DNA of 64,000 nucleotides, taken from contig JAEPPZ010000012.1 of assembly GCA_017640785.1 (NCBI GenBank), forward strand, positions 1 through 64,000, written 5' to 3'. How positions within the stretch are numbered: the stretch's first letter is position 1; every line of letters starts with the position of its first letter. This DNA comes from Balneola sp. (GTDB lineage Bacteria > Bacteroidota > Rhodothermia > Balneolales > Balneolaceae). Of the stretch, positions 58,652 to 64,000 are shown piece by piece. The notes beneath the pieces are model-generated. The model searched no databases and was not told the origin of the DNA. It worked only from the letters and a program-made list of their open reading frames with translations. A program made the position numbers and the translations under genes.

Positions 58652-58942
58652 TTAATGTATTAACGTCTCGTACCAATCTTCTAATTTCGGATTGTATTGC
58701 CTTACAAGATTCCATTTCCATGAGCTATGCCAATTTTTTAACTGTTTTTCTCTGGCGATAGCATCTGAGATATTATCATATTCTTCGGCATATATAAGAA
58801 TAGTAAGTTTATACTTTGAGGTAAATAGTGAACCTTTTCCAAGCTTATGTTTCCAAACCCTAGAACTAATATCATTGGTTACTCCAATATAAATAGTAGA
58901 TCTTCGAAAATTAGTAAGAAAATAAACATAGCCTTTGCACAT
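58652..58942 (-). CDS. Stand-alone GIY-YIG nuclease-domain protein
   Basis: 96 residues. KGYVYFLTNFRRSTIYIGVTND gives the GIY-YIG pattern (YVYFL...IYIGVTN), followed by the metal-site region and the hallmark basic helix REKQLKNWHSSWKWNLV; VRQYNPKLEDWYETL closes it. It is a paralogue of 32814-33122 (about half identical by eye). It is flanked at 58597 and 58978 by inverted copies of the same 24-bp palindrome, each within about 35 bp of the gene ends, a configuration that looks like a small mobile unit (inference). Confidence 0.88.
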   Translation of the reverse strand: MCKGYVYFLTNFRRSTIYIGVTNDISSRVWKHKLGKGSLFTSKYKLTILIYAEEYDNISDAIAREKQLKNWHSSWKWNLVRQYNPKLEDWYETLIH

Positions 58943-58977
58943 GATAGTAAGACAGATTCAAGACCTATTCCTTACAA

Positions 58978-59003
58978 AGATCCTGAAACAAGTTCAGGAT
59001 GAC
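58978..59003. repeat. Palindromic repeat, inverted copy flanking the GIY-YIG gene
   Basis: AGATCCTGAAACAAGTTCAGGATGAC, the reverse complement of the 58597 unit, lies 36 bp upstream of the GIY-YIG start. The following sequence to 59169 is AT-rich and holds nothing recognised; a minus-strand 82-codon frame there overlaps rsmE and looks like a shadow. Confidence 0.85.
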
Positions 59004-59169
59004 CCATAAGGTGATTTTGAATAGCGAATTAACAAATACAATCCCAAAGCAATCTTATTTATTCCCGCAGATTACTTCGCAACTATTATGTTGTTTATAT
59101 ATTCATTATTCTTTTTTGCTTGCAAATGTGAATAGGAAAATTGAATGTAGTAGTACAGGATAGAAAACC

Positions 59170-59871
59170 ATGAATTTCTTTTATGCTCCACCGGAAAACT
59201 GGAAAGATGATCGAAGCGAAGTTGAGATAACAGATCAGGAAGCCATTCATATTTCGAAAGTGTTGCGAAATAGGATTGGAGATCAGGTTTTTGTGGTAGA
59301 TGGGATTGGTAATCGATCAAAATGTGAGATTATAGAGATATCGAAAAAGTCTGTTCGGCTCAAAGTTCTGGAAACTATTTCTCAAGAGGAGTCAACTACG
59401 AAAAAAGTCATGGCATTCGGGGCGATCAAAAAGAGAGATCGATTGGAATTCGCCATTGAAAAAGCAGTTGAACTGGATGCTTGGGAAATTTGTGTGTTCG
59501 ATGCGGATCATTCAGAAAGATCCAGATTGAATGAAGATAGATTGCAAACTCAGATCGTAAGTGCATTCAAGCAAAGTGGCAGATTTTATCTTCCTAAATT
59601 AGTGATCAAAAGATCGTTGGATGAAATTTTAGAACAGTACAAAGAACACTCAATCCAGATGGCTTATCTAGGAGAGGAAGAAGCCGGTACTCCTAATCAG
59701 CTAACCGATTCTGAGAATTTACTACTGGTTGGGCCCGAAGGCGGTTTTTCAAAAAGAGAAGCAGATCTTGCTAAAAGTAAAGGAGCACATTTTATCACTT
59801 TGGGAAAAAATCGCTTAAGAGCAGAAACAGCTGTAGTGGCTTTTCTTTCTCAATTCCTTTTTTCTAAATGA
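59170..59871 (+). CDS. rsmE: 16S rRNA (uracil(1498)-N(3))-methyltransferase
   Basis: 233 residues. N-terminal PUA-like domain (about 1-75, HISKVLRNRIGDQVFVVDG) and a C-terminal SPOUT methyltransferase with the trefoil-knot signatures LLVGPEGGFSKREAD (about 184-198) and ITLGKNRLRAETAV (about 208-222), diagnostic of RsmE. It methylates U1498 in the ribosomal decoding region. Its last 8 bp overlap the convergent gene at 59864. Confidence 0.95.
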   Translation: MNFFYAPPENWKDDRSEVEITDQEAIHISKVLRNRIGDQVFVVDGIGNRSKCEIIEISKKSVRLKVLETISQEESTTKKVMAFGAIKKRDRLEFAIEKAVELDAWEICVFDADHSERSRLNEDRLQTQIVSAFKQSGRFYLPKLVIKRSLDEILEQYKEHSIQMAYLGEEEAGTPNQLTDSENLLLVGPEGGFSKREADLAKSKGAHFITLGKNRLRAETAVVAFLSQFLFSK

Positions 59872-60253
59872 AAGGCTGAACATCCGGTTCAATGAATAAT
59901 TCCCGGGTATTTTCAGCAGCGATAATATCATAGCTGTAATGAGAATTGATCAAAGTTTTCAGATCAGAAAGTAGTTGTGGATTTTTTTTGATGAATTCCT
60001 CGAAGCTACTCTCATCTTTCATAAAATGGTTTACAGCATAAACAGAAGCAGTAGTAATAGTCTCGTTGAATTTTTGATCATCTCCATGAAAGAAAGCAAA
60101 TGCTGATATTTGTGAGCAACAATTCTTAATAGCAGCTTCTAATCCATTTAAATTGATTTGAAGCCATGCTAACCTGATATGCGCTTTATGAGTAAACAGC
60201 TCAGGATGTAATGAGAGATTCCTAAATTGGGTTAGAAAAGTTGAATCAGTCAT
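59864..60253 (-). CDS. Conserved-looking helical protein, unknown function
   Basis: 129 residues, mostly helical, with histidines in FTHKAHIRLAW (about 20) and NHFMKDESSF. I do not recognise the family. It is convergent with rsmE and shares its last 8 bp with it. Codon use and length look genic. Confidence 0.65.
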   Translation of the reverse strand: MTDSTFLTQFRNLSLHPELFTHKAHIRLAWLQINLNGLEAAIKNCCSQISAFAFFHGDDQKFNETITTASVYAVNHFMKDESSFEEFIKKNPQLLSDLKTLINSHYSYDIIAAENTRELFIEPDVQPFI

Positions 60254-60294
60254 TGGTTCAGGATAAGTACTTCGAAAGAAACAAGATATTCGGG

Positions 60295-60786
60295 TTATTT
60301 CGTTTTCGTAATTGTACTCTCATTTACTGTAACACCCACTACCTGGTAGCCATTTATCACATCTAAAAATTGATCTTCTCCCTTTACCCTGGCAGATTCA
60401 ATAGCATGTAATTTAGTGTCACAGTCAGTGATTACTGTTGAAAATCGCATATCTATAAAAACTCTTTGAGAGTCATTCAAGACAAGCTCATATCTGGGAC
60501 TATCCACAGTATCTATGCCTTCTTCAAAAAGAGCAACTAAATATTTATAAACCGGATCTTCTGTGAAAACAGATCCTACAGAACGACCGTCAAGCAACAG
60601 ATTTATTTGCTGGGCATTATAAGTTTGATTCTGGATTAAGTTGTTTTCTTCGTCATCAAGTAACTCGATAAATGAAATCTCAACGTTGTTATCGAATGCA
60701 AGGCACTCATCGGTCTCTGGAAAACAGGAAGAGAAAATAAATAAAAAAGAAACTAAAGGTAGAAGTCTTACAAGTCTTTGAAGCAT
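60295..60786 (-). CDS. Exported lipoprotein, unknown function
   Basis: 163 residues with signal peptide (LVRLLPLVSFLFIFSSC) and lipobox FIFSSC at about residue 22. The mature part has a possible disulfide (DECLAFD and ITDCDTK) but no recognised domain. It is 41 bp upstream of the 129-residue gene on the same strand. Confidence 0.7.
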   Translation of the reverse strand: MLQRLVRLLPLVSFLFIFSSCFPETDECLAFDNNVEISFIELLDDEENNLIQNQTYNAQQINLLLDGRSVGSVFTEDPVYKYLVALFEEGIDTVDSPRYELVLNDSQRVFIDMRFSTVITDCDTKLHAIESARVKGEDQFLDVINGYQVVGVTVNESTITKTK

Positions 60787-60931
60787 TATTTGGGTTTTTT
60801 TATAACTGTTACTTTAGAAGGTATAAGTTTAAAGACGACTTATTTTACATTCTTAAAACTTAAGCTTTATTTGTTTAAAATATCAGAACTAGTTCTGATA
60901 AAATTTATTTTGTACGAATATTGAAATTCGA

Positions 60932-60967
60932 AATAAAAAAAGCCCTGTCTCTATAGAAACAGGGCTT
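60932..60967 (-). terminator. Intrinsic terminator after the Na/Pi cotransporter gene
   Basis: On the minus strand AAGCCCTGTTTC / GAGACAGGGCTT-type stem with loop TATA, followed by TTTTTTATTT. It ends 20 bp past the stop codon. Perfect stem except for one mismatch pair. Confidence 0.92.
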
Positions 60968-60986
60968 AGAATTATTTCAAATTTTC

Positions 60987-62696
60987 TTACTTATCTTCAG
61001 GATCTTTATCTTTTTGTCCTGTTACAGCTTCACTTACATTGATGATGTGATCACCAATTTTTTCGCAAGCAAAGAACAGATCTTTATATACTGAATCGCT
61101 GTTGATGTTATACATCTTAGTTTCGATTCTCTTAGTATGCTTCTTCTGAAGAGTTTTCTTTTGCTTGTTGATCCTGTTTTCTTGTTCATAAGCAGGTTCA
61201 ATAGCAACATTTTCGTAGTCTTCATTGAGGTTGGCGACCATTATCTCAAAAGCCTTATCGATCTCATCCAAAATGCTGAGTACTCCGGCTTTTTGTTCAC
61301 TGTTAAAGATAATATCACCTTCAAAGAATTTCTCAAGATCTCTGGACATCTGGAAAAAGATATCACCAATGGTTTCCAGATTATTGGAAATATTCAATAA
61401 GTGAGAAACTTTTCTGGTAGATTCATCACTTAAAGAGCCTTCAGATACTTTCATTAAGTAGGAAGCTAATTCATCATCAATACGATCGGTAATCTCTTCA
61501 TACTTTTTGATCTTTTTGAGCAACTTCTTTTGACGCTTAGGCTTCTCTGTTTCAATAAGTTCTCTCAGGAACTCTGACATGCGGCTTGTGATCTCACCAA
61601 ATTTAGCAGTTTCTTTAGTTGCTTCTTCTAAAGAAAGTTCTGCTGTTTGCATCATTCCTGTACCAATATATTCCAAATGGAATTCTTCATCATCTTCACC
61701 TTTGGAAGGAATCATTTTGATCACAGTATTAGCTATAAATCCTACAAAACCGATGAGAATTAAGGTATTCATAATGTTGAAGACCGTATGGAAAATAGAA
61801 AGGGCAATTGGTATAGACTCTGAATCATTGAAAGGTGATGCTCCATAATTTGAAGTCATGTAACTGTCAATAAAATCAAGCATGAATGGCATCAATAAGA
61901 TGACCCAAATTACACCAAATATGTTGAAAATAAAGTGCGCTGCTGCTGCTCGTTTGGCGTGTATGTTTGCCACTAATGCCGCAAGATTAGCAGTAATGGT
62001 TGTACCAATGTTTTCGCCCAGAACCATGGCGGCTGCCAGATCAAAGGGAATCCAGCCATTATTTGCCATAACCAGAGTTAAAGCCATTGCTGCACTTGAA
62101 GATTGTACAGTAACAGTTAGAATGGTTCCAATACCAACAAATAATAAGGTAGATAGAAATCCGAGATCAGTGTACTGAGCAAGAAACTCAAGAATTTCCG
62201 GATTTGCTTTAAGATCAGGTACGGATTCTTTCAGGTAAGACAGTCCAATGAATAACAGAGCGAAACCAATTAATACTTCTGCCCAGGATTTGGTTTTACT
62301 TTTGCTCATAAAAAGGAGAGGGAATCCAATTGCAATTATCGGAAGAGCATAGTTGGCAATTTTAACTTTAAAGCCAATGATGGAGATCAACCATGCCGTA
62401 ATAGTGGTACCAATGTTAGCACCCATTATCACACCAATAGATTCAACCAGCGCAAGCAAACCTGCATTAACGAAACTAACTACCAATACTGTTGTTGCAG
62501 AAGAGGATTGAACCAAGGCGGTTAATGCAAAACCGGTTAGAACACCCTTAAATCTGTTGGATGTCATTGAACGAAGGATTTGCCGCATTTTTGTACCGGC
62601 AACTTTTTGAATTCCTTCGCTCATCACTTTCATTCCATAAATGAAAAAGCCAAGAGAACCCATCAGATTTAGAAACCCGAGAAAACCAAATTCCAT
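60987..62696 (-). CDS. Na/Pi cotransporter with C-terminal PhoU domain
   Basis: 569 residues. The membrane part has two inverted repeats of the NptA/PNaS family, with paired TTV/TTI-rich QSSSA segments: ALVQSSSATTVLVVSFVNAG (about 60) and VTVQSSSAAMALTLVMANNG (about 193), plus GANIGTTITAWLI and GENIGTTITANLA. The last 180 residues (from about 365) are PhoU-like helices, e.g. HLLNISNNLETIGDIFFQM. This form takes up or exports phosphate with sodium; PhoU domains couple it to phosphate signalling. It diverges from a phosphate-selective porin over a region with a Pho-box-like repeat. Confidence 0.92.
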   Translation of the reverse strand: MEFGFLGFLNLMGSLGFFIYGMKVMSEGIQKVAGTKMRQILRSMTSNRFKGVLTGFALTALVQSSSATTVLVVSFVNAGLLALVESIGVIMGANIGTTITAWLISIIGFKVKIANYALPIIAIGFPLLFMSKSKTKSWAEVLIGFALLFIGLSYLKESVPDLKANPEILEFLAQYTDLGFLSTLLFVGIGTILTVTVQSSSAAMALTLVMANNGWIPFDLAAAMVLGENIGTTITANLAALVANIHAKRAAAAHFIFNIFGVIWVILLMPFMLDFIDSYMTSNYGASPFNDSESIPIALSIFHTVFNIMNTLILIGFVGFIANTVIKMIPSKGEDDEEFHLEYIGTGMMQTAELSLEEATKETAKFGEITSRMSEFLRELIETEKPKRQKKLLKKIKKYEEITDRIDDELASYLMKVSEGSLSDESTRKVSHLLNISNNLETIGDIFFQMSRDLEKFFEGDIIFNSEQKAGVLSILDEIDKAFEIMVANLNEDYENVAIEPAYEQENRINKQKKTLQKKHTKRIETKMYNINSDSVYKDLFFACEKIGDHIINVSEAVTGQKDKDPEDK

Positions 62697-62752
62697 AGTT
62701 ATTTAATATGGTTAAAATTGAGCACCAAGTTAATCATTATAACCGAGGTTTT

Positions 62753-62807
62753 ATGTTACCTCAATGTTAACTGTATATTAATTTATGGTAACGTGCTTTT
62801 AACTGTG
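62753..62807. promoter_or_regulatory. Candidate Pho box: five 11-bp direct repeats
   Basis: Consecutive 11-bp units in the shared promoter of the porin and the Na/Pi transporter: ATGTTACCTCA, ATGTTAACTGT, ATATTAATTTA, TGGTAACGTGC, TTTTAACTGTG. A TTAAC-like core recurs at the same place in each. Eleven-base direct repeats are how PhoB/PhoP regulators bind. The flanking genes are both phosphate-related. Confidence 0.55.
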
Positions 62808-62862
62808 CATGCTTAATGGGTACCTTCGGTCGAATATTTTTACAATCACTTTAAATACTCAG

Positions 62863-64000
62863 ATGAAATTTTTTACTAAACTCCTGTTCTTATTGCTTGC
62901 TGTAATAGCAATTCCTCAAAATAGTAATTCGCAAAATTTAGAGGTTAAAACTCTTGGAAAAGGGATAGTATTTACACCGGATGATAATTCCTACAGTGTA
63001 AAGCTTGGAATGAGATTCCAAAGTTTATATTTGGGAGATTGGAATCTGGAAGATGATGTATATTTTGATGAGGCGTTAGTACGCCGAGCCCGGCTAAAAC
63101 TGGATGGACATATTTACTCCGAAAAATTTACATACAAGGTTCAGCTGGGTTTTAGTAACAGGGATACCAGGAATTCAAGTTCAGGCGGGATTCTCCAAAA
63201 CAGTGGTACTTCAAATATAGTGTTGGATGGGGTTATCAAATACAATCCGGTTTCAGATTTTAAAATCTGGTTTGGGCAAACTGTTCTTCCGGGAAACAGA
63301 GAGCGTTTGATCTCGTCACAAAAAGTTCAGTTTGTGGACAGAAGTTTATTGAACTCAAGCTTCAATTTAGACAGAGATGTTGGAGTTCAAGTCAGGAATA
63401 CTTCAATGCTGGGTGAGATGGTAGTTCGACAAATGGGAGCCATTTCAATCGGTGAGGGTAGAGACATCACTACAAAAAATCCAGGTGGATACAGTTATAC
63501 CGGTCGAGTTGAGTTTTTGCCATTCGGAAATTTTTCAGACAAAGGGGATTACTCGGGTCCCGACCTTGCAAAAGAAGATGAGTTAAAATTATCTGTTGGT
63601 TTAGCTTACGACTTTAATGACGGAGCAGTAAGAAGCAGAGGGCATACCGGAGGGTTTGTTTACACCAGTGGAGGAGACTTAGTGAAAAATGATCTGCACA
63701 CATTTCTAGCAGATGCTATGCTGAAATATCAGGGATTGTCTGTACACGGAGAATTTGCTAACAGAGATGCCGATAATGATAACGGTTTTGGAACCGGAAC
63801 TGCGTACATGGGATCGTTAGGTTACGTTTTTGGTAAAGATTTTGGAATTTCGGGGCGATACGCAACGCTTTCTAAAAGCGGAAATTTTTCTTCGTTGACG
63901 GAACATTCAGAATATACCTTGGCAGTTTCTAAATATTTATCAGGACATAATTTAAAATTTCAGGCAAGTGCGGGTTTATTGGATTATGTCTCCAGAGATG
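62863..64000 (+). CDS. Phosphate-selective porin O/P-like protein (partial, 3' end outside window)
   Basis: At least 379 residues. Signal peptide (MKFFTKLLFLLLAVIAIPQNS), then a porin barrel with VKLGMRFQSLYLGDWN, the family block RRARLKLDGHIYSEKFTYKVQ and KYNPVSDFKIWFGQTVLPGNRERLISSQKVQFVDRS-type strands, as in Porin_O_P. It should let phosphate or related anions cross the outer membrane. The stop codon is beyond the window edge. Divergent from the Na/Pi cotransporter with the Pho-box-like repeats between. Confidence 0.88.
   Translation, partial: MKFFTKLLFLLLAVIAIPQNSNSQNLEVKTLGKGIVFTPDDNSYSVKLGMRFQSLYLGDWNLEDDVYFDEALVRRARLKLDGHIYSEKFTYKVQLGFSNRDTRNSSSGGILQNSGTSNIVLDGVIKYNPVSDFKIWFGQTVLPGNRERLISSQKVQFVDRSLLNSSFNLDRDVGVQVRNTSMLGEMVVRQMGAISIGEGRDITTKNPGGYSYTGRVEFLPFGNFSDKGDYSGPDLAKEDELKLSVGLAYDFNDGAVRSRGHTGGFVYTSGGDLVKNDLHTFLADAMLKYQGLSVHGEFANRDADNDNGFGTGTAYMGSLGYVFGKDFGISGRYATLSKSGNFSSLTEHSEYTLAVSKYLSGHNLKFQASAGLLDYVSRD

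Noticed and set aside
59072-59320. Minus-strand 82-codon frame before rsmE
   Set aside because: It overlaps the 5' part of rsmE in antisense and has no recognisable features; it looks like a shadow of the real gene.

Overview
The window looks like a chromosomal segment of an AT-rich, Gram-negative bacterium of the Bacteroidota/Balneolota group; Balneolaceae-like is my inference. Pointers are a TonB-dependent receptor with a carboxypeptidase-like plug domain, DUF5916, DUF2911 and DUF6090 proteins, a Bacteroidota-type arginine cluster built on an ArgF'-type transcarbamylase, few Shine-Dalgarno sites, and intergenic spaces full of short palindromic repeats. No rRNA, tRNA, CRISPR or phage genes were seen.

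Region by region. (1) 0.3-8.8 kb: a minus-strand arginine operon in the order GNAT acyltransferase, argG, argC, argD, argF', argB, argE, argH. It covers every step from glutamate to arginine through an N-acylated pathway. Just upstream lies a 21-codon reading frame with eight Arg codons, ending Arg-Arg-Arg-stop, that looks like an undescribed arginine leader peptide. (2) 8.9-18.6 kb: an ECF sigma factor, an M23 peptidase, an NfeD/SPFH/SPFH operon, an MsbA-like ABC exporter and the cysE-cysM pair. An inverted copy of a ~210 bp repeat lies at each end of the first 18.5 kb. (3) 18.6-32.5 kb: an exported esterase with a heavy-metal-binding N-terminus, three tandem membrane proteins built from 30-residue repeats, DUF2911 and VWA proteins, a threonine/serine dehydratase, a DUF5916 barrel protein, an M14 metallopeptidase and msrA. 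(4) 32.7-38.9 kb: an accessory patch with a GIY-YIG nuclease, a DbpA-type helicase, a GxxExxY protein, three intact DUF6090 genes plus fragments, and an IS200-like element inserted in one of them. (5) 39-52.7 kb: PepSY protein, amidohydrolase, ogt, LEA-type protein, TonB receptor operon, membrane-anchored flavin disulfide reductase, ammonium transporter, TPR/transglutaminase protein, PolB-like exonuclease. (6) 52.9-56.9 kb: a decayed second IS200-like copy, small membrane proteins, an AraC regulator with an SDR enzyme, a cupin. (7) 57-64 kb: a two-domain dCTP deaminase overlapping a [2Fe-2S] ferredoxin-like protein, a second GIY-YIG gene flanked by inverted palindromes, rsmE, and a phosphate locus (Na/Pi cotransporter divergent from a phosphate-selective porin that runs off the window). 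The phosphate locus has 11-bp-spaced TTAAC repeats resembling a Pho box between its genes.

Functions are assigned from motifs read by eye and from recalled family features; no database search was run.
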